Shown piece by piece: positions 36,858-44,918 of a stretch of DNA of 64,000 nucleotides. Made by a program: the position numbers and the translations under genes. The notes under the pieces are model-generated. The model did not search any database, had not been told where the DNA came from, and saw only the letters and a list, made by a program, of their open reading frames with translations. This stretch comes from Halobellus sp. LT62. Lineage in GTDB: Archaea; Halobacteriota; Halobacteria; Halobacteriales; Haloferacaceae. The DNA lies in NCBI RefSeq assembly GCF_037031285.1, contig NZ_JAYEZO010000001.1, positions 1,860,001-1,924,000 of the forward strand, given 5' to 3'. Within the stretch, counting starts at the first letter, position 1; every line of letters starts with the position of its first letter.

Positions 36858-37892
36858 ATGTCTCTCGGAGGTCCCGCGTTCTCTCCCGCCGTCCACCTAC
36901 TCCTCGTCGCCGTCGCGACTGGCTTCATCTGGCTCGGAAGCGGGTGGCTCGAAGAATCGGCCGAGCACCTCTCGGCGTATTACGGCCTTCCGGCGGTCGT
37001 GCAAGGATCGATCGTCGTCGCCATCGGGTCCAGTTTCCCCGAACTCGCGAGTGTCGTCGTCACCGCGCTCTCCGGCACGTTCAGTATGGGTATCGGGGCG
37101 ATCGTCGGCTCCGCGATCTTCAACATCCTCGTCATCCCCGCGCTTTCCGGGCTCTTCAGCGACGGTCACTTACAGACCAATCGGACCGTCGTGTACAAGG
37201 AAGCGCAGTTCTATATGCTCGCGGTCGCGGTGCTCGTCATCACGTTCGCGTTGGCGGTCATCTACACGCCGGATCCGGGTGGATCGCCGCTGACCGGACG
37301 GCTGACACGCCCGTTAGCGACGCTTCCGCTGCTCTTGTACGCCCTGTATCTCTTCATCCAGTGGCAGGACGTCAGCGATTACGACGCGCTCGACGCGCCG
37401 GCCGGAATCGCCGTCCGCCGCGAGTGGCTGCGACTCGGCGGCGGGCTCCTCGTCATTCTCGTCGCGGTCGAACAGCTCGTCGGGAGCGTCGATTCGCTCG
37501 GTCAAACCTTCGGCGTCCCGGAATTTCTCGCGGGCGTGACGGTCGTCGCGGCCGCGACGAGCCTCCCGGATCTGCTGGTAAGCGTCCGCTCGGCTGCCTC
37601 CGGAAACGACGTCACGAGCCTCTCGAACGTCTTCGGATCGAACACGTTCGATCTGTTGGTCGCGATTCCCGTCGGCGTGTTGATCGCGGGCACGATGCCC
37701 GTCGACTTCGCCGCGGCCACGCCGATGTTCGGCGTTCTCACGCTCGCGACCGTGCTTCTGTTCACCCTCCTTCGGACTGATCTCGTCATCACCGACCTCG
37801 AATCGTCGCTCCTGCTCGTCTCGTACGCGGTGTTTCTCGCGTGGATCGTCGCAGAAACGGTCGGTGCCACGCAGTTTCTCAGGGGCGTGTGA
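36858..37892 (+). CDS. sodium/calcium exchanger family protein (CaCA)
   Basis: This is a membrane antiporter of the CaCA type with about ten hydrophobic segments in 344 residues. It has two inverted alpha-repeats: IVVAIGSSFPELASVVVTAL with GIGAIVGSAIFNILVI, and VTVVAAATSLPDLLVSVRSA with SLSNVFGSNTFDLLVAIP. The acidic (E/D) plus Ser/Pro pattern of GSS(F)PE and ATSLPD is the transport core. The start at 36858 (MSLGGPAF) gives a normal N-terminus; an ATG eight codons up (36834) is also possible and would add MRLFFRSR. Ion preference (Ca2+, Na+, K+) is open. Confidence 0.92.
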   Translation: MSLGGPAFSPAVHLLLVAVATGFIWLGSGWLEESAEHLSAYYGLPAVVQGSIVVAIGSSFPELASVVVTALSGTFSMGIGAIVGSAIFNILVIPALSGLFSDGHLQTNRTVVYKEAQFYMLAVAVLVITFALAVIYTPDPGGSPLTGRLTRPLATLPLLLYALYLFIQWQDVSDYDALDAPAGIAVRREWLRLGGGLLVILVAVEQLVGSVDSLGQTFGVPEFLAGVTVVAAATSLPDLLVSVRSAASGNDVTSLSNVFGSNTFDLLVAIPVGVLIAGTMPVDFAAATPMFGVLTLATVLLFTLLRTDLVITDLESSLLLVSYAVFLAWIVAETVGATQFLRGV

Positions 37893-37967
37893 GGCGGTTC
37901 GATGGGAAGCCGATCCACCGGTCGGAGGACAGATGGAACTTTGTCCCCAAGGGCCCTAGGCGACGGT

Positions 37968-38291
37968 ATGAGTGAGATCGATACAGACCGACTCCTGCCC
38001 AACGATCGCGTGCAGCAGTCCGTCCTGAACGGTGACATCACGCAGTTGACCCGTGGCGCGGGCAATCGGTACGCGACCGTGGGCGATACGTTCGAGATCG
38101 AGGGCGCTTCGTTCGAGGTGACGAGCGTCGACCGCCGGACACTCGGGGACTTCACTGACGCCGACGCCCGAAGAGAGGGCTCGGAGTCGCTCGAAGCGTA
38201 CAAAGCGCGGATGAAACGGGTCCATCCCGGGGACTTCGAGTGGGACGACAGCGCCGAGGTCCTGAGCTATCAATTCGAACGCGTCGAGTGA
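37968..38291 (+). CDS. ASCH-domain small protein
   Basis: The 107-residue protein (start MSEIDTDRLL) has a PUA-like ASCH fold pattern: LNGDITQLTRGAGNRYATVGDTFEIEGASFEVTSV, the region where the strands form an RNA-binding groove, and an end rich in acidic and aromatic residues. ASCH proteins are thought to bind RNA or modified nucleosides. It is small and solitary, about 75 bases after the CaCA gene on the same strand, so cotranscription is possible. Function is not known. Confidence 0.8.
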   Translation: MSEIDTDRLLPNDRVQQSVLNGDITQLTRGAGNRYATVGDTFEIEGASFEVTSVDRRTLGDFTDADARREGSESLEAYKARMKRVHPGDFEWDDSAEVLSYQFERVE

Positions 38292-38357
38292 TGAATCCCG
38301 CCTCCGTCGAGCACTGATTGCGTCACCGACCGCGAACGGAAAACCGGACCTGCGAAG

Positions 38358-38801
38358 TTACGAATTCTCGTACTCGAAGGACCGAAGTGTCGCTGAACTG
38401 CTGCCGTCCTCGGCCTCCCAGGTGACGCGGATGGTGCCGCCGTCATTCGAGTTAGCTTCGACCTCGAAGTTGTCACCAGAACTCACACTGTCTCCGCTTA
38501 TAGACCGTTCGAGCGCGGTAACTGACTCACCGGTTTGGTATATATCACCGTTCACGTACAGATTCGATTCCGGAATGGAATCGCCAGCCATGTGGGTAAT
38601 CGTCGCATTATCGGTATCCTCTAAGTTCGTCGTGTTGATCTCGAACGTCGCCTGCGGTGCGGACTGCCCGATGCCCTGCCCGAGATTCAGCACGAACGCG
38701 CCGATGACCGCGGCGAGAATGACGGTGATTGCCACCATTAGAATCACGCCGATAACGGGACTGACCGCGCGTTCTTCCGTGAAAAGTTGCTTGATGTTCA
38801 T
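38358..38801 (-). CDS. archaeal pilin / type IV pilin-like protein
   Basis: This protein carries the archaeal class III signal of pilins: a short positive leader ([12 protein letters not shown]), then [20 protein letters not shown], the hydrophobic alpha-helix typical of haloarchaeal pilins. A prepilin peptidase should cut before VSPVIG. The rest is polar and Asn/Thr/Ser-rich with glycosylation-type NTT sequences ([11 protein letters not shown]), as in a surface protein, and ends FEYENS. I start at MNIKQL (38801), because MALRDNT before it is unlike the family. No pilus assembly genes are nearby, so it must use a system elsewhere. Confidence 0.85.
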   Translation of the reverse strand: MNIKQLFTEERAVSPVIGVILMVAITVILAAVIGAFVLNLGQGIGQSAPQATFEINTTNLEDTDNATITHMAGDSIPESNLYVNGDIYQTGESVTALERSISGDSVSSGDNFEVEANSNDGGTIRVTWEAEDGSSSATLRSFEYENS

Positions 38802-39026
38802 CGTATTGTCTCTGAGAGCCACTTGACTGATATTACGTATAATATTATTGTCCTACTTATCAAAATTAATACTGTACATCGTAACCGGCTGACATAAAAG
38901 AGAACTGAGATCTCACTCCTGATCCTGACACGAACCGATACTCAAATGTGTCGGGCCTATGTCGCCTGCTACCACTCTCAGCGACAGGAACCGGCCATTT
39001 ATCCGTCCCGCCGACGTAGTACCGCT

Positions 39027-39311
39027 GTGACTGAAGAATCAGGGCGTCGAAACCTACGGATGCCCCACGGAGAGGAGCTGTTCGCGGTCGTCACCGAGCA
39101 CAACGGTGGCAATCACGTTCGCGTACGATGTGCAGACGGCAAAAATCGAATGGGCCGGATCCCCGGCCGGATGAAGTACCGGACGTGGATCAACGAGGGC
39201 GATGTCGTCCTCGTCGAACCGTGGGACTGGCAGGACGAGAAGGCCAACATCGAGTGGCGCTACTCCGAGCAGGACGCCGAGCAGCTCCGCGAAGAAGGCC
39301 ACATCGAATAG
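39027..39311 (+). CDS. translation initiation factor aIF-1A
   Basis: This S1-fold protein helps scanning and subunit joining in archaeal translation initiation. The 94 residues start at GTG (39027, [20 protein letters not shown]) because the family starts with a short acidic lead before GRRNLRMP. Hallmarks are [20 protein letters not shown], then [20 protein letters not shown]. An ATG 27 codons up gives an improbable basic lead. Haloarchaea often have more than one copy, so this may be the second. It is a single gene between a pilin gene and a membrane protein gene. Confidence 0.95.
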   Translation: MTEESGRRNLRMPHGEELFAVVTEHNGGNHVRVRCADGKNRMGRIPGRMKYRTWINEGDVVLVEPWDWQDEKANIEWRYSEQDAEQLREEGHIE

Positions 39312-39320
39312 CGCTTCTAC

Positions 39321-39704
39321 TTACGCCCGTGTCGGCGCGTCACCGCGGCGATACAGGACGATCAACACGACGATCAGTAGCAGCTGCACGGCTTTGTCCG
39401 CGAACCCGAGCGGCGAAAAGTCGGGCGCGTTGACGACGTACCACGCGACGATCTGCCCGGCGGTAAAGGGAATCCCGAGCAGATACATCAGCGACCGCCG
39501 GTAGTCGACTAATACGGCGATCGCCCCGCCGAGGAACCCGACGCCGGCGACGAGGAACGCCCACCCGAGCGGGCTCGCGATGAAGCTCACTCCGAGCGCG
39601 AGGTGGATGACGCCGCTAATTACTGCCAGTACGATCCCGACCCAGTGAATGCCCGCCAACGATTCCGTGTGTAGGGAGAGGCCTTCGGCCGTTTGTGTTG
39701 CCAT
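39321..39704 (-). CDS. four-span membrane protein, function unknown
   Basis: This 127-residue protein has four hydrophobic segments: VGIVLAVISGVIHLALGVSF, AFLVAGVGFLGGAIAVLV, SLMYLLGIPFTAGQIVAWYV and AVQLLLIVVLIVLYRR. The start MATQTAEGLSLHTES at 39704 follows an AT-rich promoter. The long open frame extending to 40412 on this strand is a chance extension into the glycosyltransferase DNA. It is convergent with aIF-1A and read away from the glycosyltransferase gene. Many haloarchaea have this kind of small integral membrane protein; role unknown. Confidence 0.75.
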   Translation of the reverse strand: MATQTAEGLSLHTESLAGIHWVGIVLAVISGVIHLALGVSFIASPLGWAFLVAGVGFLGGAIAVLVDYRRSLMYLLGIPFTAGQIVAWYVVNAPDFSPLGFADKAVQLLLIVVLIVLYRRGDAPTRA

Positions 39705-39730
39705 ATGTTCACAAACAACGTGATAGATCT

Positions 39731-40843
39731 TTAATGTAGGGCCCGATCGACGTGTTCGCAGATCTCCTCGCGGAACCGTGCCCGGCCGAACCGAGCAGAC
39801 GACTGTTCGGGGGGTCGATCCCGTTCGATCGCCGCGCTGAGTATCTCGATTGCCTCGTCGACCGATCCGAACAGTCGATCCTCGCGTTCGTCGAGGACCT
39901 CCCGCTGTCCTCCGCTGTCGGGGGCGAACGCGATCATCCCGCTTGCGACGTACTCCGCGACGGACATCCCGAAGTGCTCTCTGGGTTTGAGATTCAGCCC
40001 GTACCTGTGCGTCCCGAGCAACTCGTCGAGCCGCGTTCTGGAGACGTCGCGTTCGACGGTGACGTACGGGCGTTCGTCGGCCGCGCTTTCGACCCGTTCG
40101 ACGTACCTGCGGTACGACCGCGGAGCCGTGCCGACGACGTGGAGGTGAACGTCGTGGCCGCGTCGCCGGACGCCGTCGACGACCTCGACGGCGTCGAGTA
40201 CCCGTTTGTCGGGTGCGATGCGGCCAGCGACGACGACGCCGCCCTCTCGCTCGCGCCAGTCGGCCCGTGGCTCGATCGGATCGATCGGCGGATGGACGAC
40301 GGCCGGCTCGACGCCGTAGACGCGCTCGAAGACGTCGGCCGTCCACGACGAGTTCGCGAGCGGCGTGACATCGTCGAACCCGTTTCGGGCGGGCCCCGCG
40401 ACTCGGCTCCACAGCGGGTTCAACGCACCCGACGCGTCCGGTATTCGGTTCAGTCGGAACTGCGGGTAATGGACGTACTGCACCGAGGGAATCGAGAGGT
40501 CGAACTCGTTCGCCGTGCTCACCGCGAGGTCGAACGCGTCGGCCTCGCGTTCGAAGAACCGGCTGACAAGGACGCTCCTGAGCGGTAACTGCGGACCGAC
40601 TACCGGCCCGATCGTCGATAGCGCCCTCGCGACCGCAGTCCCGCCGCGTGGACTTGGGACGTCGATCCGTCTCGCGTCGAGATCGATATCGAAGCGCTCG
40701 GCGAGGACGCTCGGTGGCGTCTCCGAGAGCGTGAACAGGCTCACGTCGTGATCGCGCTGGAGCGCTTCACAGACGGAGAGACAGACGACGTCCGCGCCGC
40801 CGTGGAAATCCAGCGTGTTGTGGACGACGGCCACCCGTGCCAT
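39731..40843 (-). CDS. GT4-type glycosyltransferase
   Basis: This 370-residue protein adds sugars to a lipid or protein carrier, probably from a nucleotide-sugar. It has the GT-B fold with an N-terminal ARVAVVHNTLDFHGGADVVC and a C-terminal nucleotide-sugar domain with GGVVVAGRIAPDKRVLDAVEVV and the catalytic-type HFGMSVAEYVASGMIAFAPDS motif (E in the EX7E-like site). The start is MARVAVVHN (40843). It is divergent from the MocA-AKR fusion gene across about 145 bases, and a CDP-alcohol phosphotransferase follows that gene, so the three may serve a glycolipid or glycan route. Confidence 0.88.
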   Translation of the reverse strand: MARVAVVHNTLDFHGGADVVCLSVCEALQRDHDVSLFTLSETPPSVLAERFDIDLDARRIDVPSPRGGTAVARALSTIGPVVGPQLPLRSVLVSRFFEREADAFDLAVSTANEFDLSIPSVQYVHYPQFRLNRIPDASGALNPLWSRVAGPARNGFDDVTPLANSSWTADVFERVYGVEPAVVHPPIDPIEPRADWREREGGVVVAGRIAPDKRVLDAVEVVDGVRRRGHDVHLHVVGTAPRSYRRYVERVESAADERPYVTVERDVSRTRLDELLGTHRYGLNLKPREHFGMSVAEYVASGMIAFAPDSGGQREVLDEREDRLFGSVDEAIEILSAAIERDRPPEQSSARFGRARFREEICEHVDRALH

Positions 40844-40987
40844 ACCCTTCGTTCGGTCCGTGCCGTGATTACTCCGTTGGCCGCAACGGCGACGGCTCCC
40901 GCCTCCGCGGTGCGGGCCAGTTTTGATTCTGCCACGTATTGGAATCCGCCAGCGCACTTTTGCTTCCGCCCGCCGAATCGGCGTCCG

Positions 40988-43006
40988 ATGGAGTGTGCCT
41001 TCGTCGGTGCTGGCGCTGTCGCGCGTAAGTACGCCGCCGGGCTCGAAGATTCGCCGCTGACTCTCGCGGCCGTCTGCGACCTCGACTGCGAGCGGGCCGA
41101 GCGGCTCGCGAGCGCCTACGACGCTGCGGCCTACACGGACCTCGGCGCGTTGCTCGACGCGGAGGCCGCGCCGCTCGTGGTGAACCTCACGAGCCACGGC
41201 GCACACGCCGATGTCACGGCTGCGTGCCTCGCTGACGACCGGCACGTATTCAGCGAGAAGCCGCTCACGCTGGAAGCCGACCGCGCGAACGCTCTCGTCG
41301 GTCTCGCGGACGAGCGCGGCCTCGCTCTCGGCTGCGCGCCGATCAACCACCGCTGCGACGCACAGCGACACGCCCGGACGTTCCTCGACGACGGCCGGTT
41401 GGGAGAGATCCGACTGGGGTACGCACACGCGCACGTCGGACGAGTGACCGAGTGGCACGACAGCCCCGATTCGTTCCTCGCAGCCGGGCCGCTGTACGAC
41501 GGCGCGGTCTACCCGATCTCGCTTCTGATCGACTGGTTCGGCCCCGTTGCGGCGATCAGGACCGCCGACGCGCTCGACGTGTGGCCGGACCGTGAGGAGC
41601 GCACCCCGTCCCGCCCGGCACACGTCGAGGCGACGGTCGAATTCGCGTCTGGCCCGGTGGTTCGGCTCACCGCGAGCCTCTATGCGCCCCACCGCAGCCG
41701 CGAGTTCAACAGCCTCGAACTCCACGGCGACGACGGTTCGCTGTACCTCGCCGACAGCGGCGCGCTCGCGGCCGAACGGGACACTGTCTCCGTCGGCGGC
41801 GCGGGTCGGCCGTACGTGGCGGCTCCGCACCCCTTTCCGCGACGCGAAACCCGGTATCTGTCCGGTCCCGAGAACCTCGCCACGAGGATCGAACGCGGCG
41901 ACGCTCCCACGGGCGGCGCTCGACGAGCGGCGCACGTCGTCGCCGTCTGCAACGCCGTCGAGCGGGCGGCGGTGAGAGGCTCTCGCGTCGCGGTCGACGA
42001 TGCACCGACGGCGACACGCGGTCTCGTCGACTCCGATCGCTTCGCACCGCCGGTCTGCCCGCCGGATCGCGGTGCCGCAACGGGTCCAACGACGGCCAAA
42101 TCAGACGCTCCCGAGGTTCGCGACGCCGCGATCCGGCTCCCACCGATCGGCTTCGGGTGCTCGCGGTACCGCGACGGCGAGTACGTCGACCGGATCGACT
42201 CGGTCGCGACGGCGCTGGACGCGGGCTATCGCCTGTTCGACTCAGCCGAACTGTACGGCAACGAATCGCGGATCGGCGCGCTCCTCGATTCGCCCGGATC
42301 TCCGGACAGAGAGGGGTTGTTCGTGATCGGCAAGGTCTGGAACACGAACCACGAACACGTGCTCGAGGCCTGTACGGGGAGCCTCGACGAACTCCGGATC
42401 GACGCCTTCGACTCGTATCTCCTCCACTGGACGGAGGCGTGGGCCTATCAGGGACCGCTGTCGGACCTCGCCTCCAAACCCGTCGAGGCGCAGGAGGAGT
42501 TGACGTTTCCGACCGACGAGCACGGCGATCCCGCCGCTGCCGACGTCTCCGTGGAATCGACGTGGCGTCGGCTCGAAGCGCTTCACGACCGGGGGCTGAC
42601 GCGGACGCTCGGCGTCTGTAACGTCTCGCTGTCGCAACTGGAACGGATCGTCGACGTCGCGAGGGTGCCGCCTGCCCTCGTGCAGGTCGAATCGCACCCG
42701 TACCGGCCTCGCTCCGCGTTGGTCGAGTGGTGCCACGCGAGAGGAATTCGCGTGCTCGCGCATTCGCCACTGTCCGCGCCCGGGCTCCTCGAGGAATCCG
42801 TAGTACGGGAAATCGCGGACGACCACGGCGTTTCGCCCGCCGAAATCGCGCTCGCCTTCCACGTCGACCGCGGCGTCGTTCCGATCCCCGCTAGCAACGA
42901 TCCAGACCACGTCGTCGCGAACCTCGCGGCCGCGCGGATCCGCCTGACCGACGCGGACCGACGGCGTCTCGCAGCGCTCGAGGACCCGGAGTTCGAGCGT
43001 GACTGA
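40988..43006 (+). CDS. fused Gfo/Idh/MocA dehydrogenase and aldo/keto reductase
   Basis: A single 672-residue protein joins two oxidoreductase domains. The N-terminal half (about residues 1-345) is a Gfo/Idh/MocA dehydrogenase: MECAFVGAGAVARKYAAGL (NAD(P) loop), HVFSEKPLTLEADRA with the EKP Lys, and CAPINHRCDAQRHARTFLDD. A linker (APPVCPPDRGAATGPTTAKS) leads to an aldo/keto reductase with the tetrad in FDSAELYGNESRIGALL (Asp, Tyr), FVIGKVWNTNHE (Lys) and YLLHWTEAWAY (His). Both sites look intact. It overlaps the next gene by 8 bases. Two domains that reduce or oxidise sugar carbonyls suggest a substrate-channelling sugar enzyme. Confidence 0.9.
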   Translation: MECAFVGAGAVARKYAAGLEDSPLTLAAVCDLDCERAERLASAYDAAAYTDLGALLDAEAAPLVVNLTSHGAHADVTAACLADDRHVFSEKPLTLEADRANALVGLADERGLALGCAPINHRCDAQRHARTFLDDGRLGEIRLGYAHAHVGRVTEWHDSPDSFLAAGPLYDGAVYPISLLIDWFGPVAAIRTADALDVWPDREERTPSRPAHVEATVEFASGPVVRLTASLYAPHRSREFNSLELHGDDGSLYLADSGALAAERDTVSVGGAGRPYVAAPHPFPRRETRYLSGPENLATRIERGDAPTGGARRAAHVVAVCNAVERAAVRGSRVAVDDAPTATRGLVDSDRFAPPVCPPDRGAATGPTTAKSDAPEVRDAAIRLPPIGFGCSRYRDGEYVDRIDSVATALDAGYRLFDSAELYGNESRIGALLDSPGSPDREGLFVIGKVWNTNHEHVLEACTGSLDELRIDAFDSYLLHWTEAWAYQGPLSDLASKPVEAQEELTFPTDEHGDPAAADVSVESTWRRLEALHDRGLTRTLGVCNVSLSQLERIVDVARVPPALVQVESHPYRPRSALVEWCHARGIRVLAHSPLSAPGLLEESVVREIADDHGVSPAEIALAFHVDRGVVPIPASNDPDHVVANLAAARIRLTDADRRRLAALEDPEFERD

Positions 43007-43850
43007 CGCGGCGTCGGTCCCGACGAGACTCCGCCGCGAGTGGGTCGCCGTCGCGACGGGCGCGTCCGTTCTCTTGGTCTCGGGAGCCGCGGCTCTCTCG
43101 TTCGTCGTCGACGCCCCGACGCTCGCCGCGGCGACGCTTCCCGCCACGCCGGGACTCTCCGTGTCGACTGTGCTTGCCGGTCTACCGGTCCCGCTCCGCT
43201 GGCTTGTTCCGACCGCTGCGGTCGCGGCCTACGAGCTGTGGTTCTGTTTCCGGTACCTCCGATTGAACCGCCCCGAGGCGTCGGCTGCCGGCCGCTCGCC
43301 GCACCGTCGGTTGGGCGTTCCCAACCTCGTCACGCTCGCCCGCGGCGGGCTGTTCGCCGCGGTAGCGGGCTTTGTCGCACTCGCACCGCGCGCAGAGATC
43401 GCGTGGATTCCCGCGATCCTCTATGGTTTCGGATGTGCGTTGGACGCGGTCGACGGCGCGCTCGCTCGACGGCTCGACCGCCGCACCGTCCTCGGCGCGA
43501 AACTCGATATGGCGATCGATACGACCGGGTTTCTGCTCGCGCCCGTCGTCGCGGTCCTGTGGGGTCAACTGCCGATCTGGTACCTCTCGCTGTCGGTCGC
43601 ACGGTATCTGTTCAAATTCGGACGGGGTCTGCGCCGTCGCCGTGGGAAGTCTGTCTACGACCTGCCGGACAGCCTCGTTCGCCGCCCGCTCGCGGGGATC
43701 CAGATGGCGTTTATTACGCTCGCGCTCTCTCCGCTCTTCGATCTGGGCGCGATCCGGCCGCTGGCGGCCGTCGTCCTCGCGCCGTCGCTCGCGGTCTTCG
43801 CTCGCGATTACCTCGTGGTCTCGGGCCGGATCGCACGCAGCCGTCGGTGA
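42999..43850 (+). CDS. CDP-alcohol phosphotransferase
   Basis: The 283-residue membrane enzyme moves a phospho-alcohol from CDP-linked lipid or polyol to an acceptor, as in archaeal phospholipid synthesis. It has the complete family signature DxxDGxxARx8Gx3Dx3D: DAVDGALARRLDRRTVLGA then KLDMAID. Several hydrophobic segments flank it (VPLRWLVPTAAVAAYELWF; FLLAPVVAVLWGQLPIWYLS). The start is the GTG at 42999, in an 8-base overlap with the MocA-AKR gene, so it is coupled. Its product may be an inositol- or glycerol-type lipid head group, possibly one the upstream enzyme makes. Confidence 0.88.
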   Translation: MTDAASVPTRLRREWVAVATGASVLLVSGAAALSFVVDAPTLAAATLPATPGLSVSTVLAGLPVPLRWLVPTAAVAAYELWFCFRYLRLNRPEASAAGRSPHRRLGVPNLVTLARGGLFAAVAGFVALAPRAEIAWIPAILYGFGCALDAVDGALARRLDRRTVLGAKLDMAIDTTGFLLAPVVAVLWGQLPIWYLSLSVARYLFKFGRGLRRRRGKSVYDLPDSLVRRPLAGIQMAFITLALSPLFDLGAIRPLAAVVLAPSLAVFARDYLVVSGRIARSRR

Positions 43851-43868
43851 CTCCCGCCGTCCCGTGCC

Positions 43869-44777
43869 TCAGCCGACTGCGCGAATGAGCACGAACAGCG
43901 TCGCGATCGACGCGAGTGTGGTCAGAAACACGTTCAGCGACGCGAACTCCTCGTCGCCGCCGAGTTCCGAGGCGAACACGTACGTCGACACGGCGGTCGG
44001 CGTCCCGAGCATCACGATCGACGCGGTGAACGTCGCGGCGTCGACGCCGAGAAGCGACAGAGAGACCCACCCGATCGCGGGCATACAGACGATCTTCGCG
44101 GCGACGACGGCCCCGCTCGCGCCGATGTCGACGTTCGGGAGGTCGACCTGCAGCGATGCGCCGACGCAGAGCAGCGTGATCGGGAGCGCTAGCATCCCGA
44201 GAACGTCGAGCCCGGCCGTGATCGGTTCGGGGACCGGGAGACCGAGCGAACCGATCGTCAGCCCGGCGATCAGCGTCGCGAGGACCGGGTTGCGCGCGAG
44301 GCGACCCAGTTCCTCGCCGACCGAGGCGTCGGCCTCGTTGATCGCCGTGAGGATGAGTATCGTGAGCGGCACCTGCGTCAGCGACACCACCCCGAGGACG
44401 ACGCTCGCGATGGCGGTTACCCGCGCATCGAACGTCGCCGCTACCAGCGGCAATCCGAGATAGCCCAGATTGGAGTGATACGACTGGATGATCGCGACGC
44501 TCCGCCGACCGCGCTCCTCGCTTCGCCGATGGATCAGCCACGCGATGCCGACAGTCCCGAAGACCGCCGTCAACAGCCCCACGAACAGCTCCCCGGTGAG
44601 CAGCTCGCCGATCGCCTGATCGTACGTCGAGACGAAGATGAGCGCCGGCAGAGCGGCGTAGTAGGCGACCGTGTTGAGCAGTTGCGTCCGCGACTCGTCG
44701 AGCACGCCCGAAAAGCGCAGTCCGGTCCCGACGAACAGCAGCACTAACAGCGCGAGCAGTCGGGATAGGACCTCCAT
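43869..44777 (-). CDS. AEC family transporter (auxin efflux carrier-like)
   Basis: This 302-residue protein has about ten hydrophobic segments, with the N-terminal LLALLVLLFVGTGLRFSGVLDESRTQLLNTVAYYAALPALIF and SIVMLGTPTAVSTYVFASELG. These match the AEC fold (bacterial MleP/MdcF-type malate or malonate carriers). The last segment ends LTTLASIATLFVLIRAVG. It is convergent with the CDP-alcohol phosphotransferase. The upstream 140 bases have an imperfect 30-bp tandem repeat. Substrate is unknown; organic acid carriers are most usual. Confidence 0.88.
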   Translation of the reverse strand: MEVLSRLLALLVLLFVGTGLRFSGVLDESRTQLLNTVAYYAALPALIFVSTYDQAIGELLTGELFVGLLTAVFGTVGIAWLIHRRSEERGRRSVAIIQSYHSNLGYLGLPLVAATFDARVTAIASVVLGVVSLTQVPLTILILTAINEADASVGEELGRLARNPVLATLIAGLTIGSLGLPVPEPITAGLDVLGMLALPITLLCVGASLQVDLPNVDIGASGAVVAAKIVCMPAIGWVSLSLLGVDAATFTASIVMLGTPTAVSTYVFASELGGDEEFASLNVFLTTLASIATLFVLIRAVG

Positions 44778-44845
44778 ACCGGGTCCGACTCGTTCAGGTG
44801 TCTTACGCTATTCGACTCCGGGCCGTTCCGGTGTGACGCCGATCT

Positions 44846-44917
44846 GTTCAGTCGCGGTTCCGACCCGATTCCCCCGGGTTCAGTCAGGGTCCCGACCTGA
44901 TTCACTCGCGGTTCCGA
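44846..44917. repeat. imperfect ~31-bp tandem repeat, about two units
   Basis: GTTCAGTCGCGGTTCCGACC recurs with changes as GGTTCAGTCAGGGTCCCGAC, then a partial third copy. It lies between the amidase stop and the AEC start region. I give it no function. Confidence 0.45.
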
Positions 44918-44918
44918 T

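Noticed and set aside
39705-40412. Extension of the four-span membrane protein upstream through the glycosyltransferase region
   Set aside because: The upstream residues are arginine-rich and match the antisense shadow of the real genes. The membrane protein starts at MATQTAEGL.
44846-44917. The degenerate 31-bp tandem repeat as a CRISPR or regulatory array
   Set aside because: Only about two imperfect copies, no spacers of constant length and no cas genes. I list it as a repeat only.
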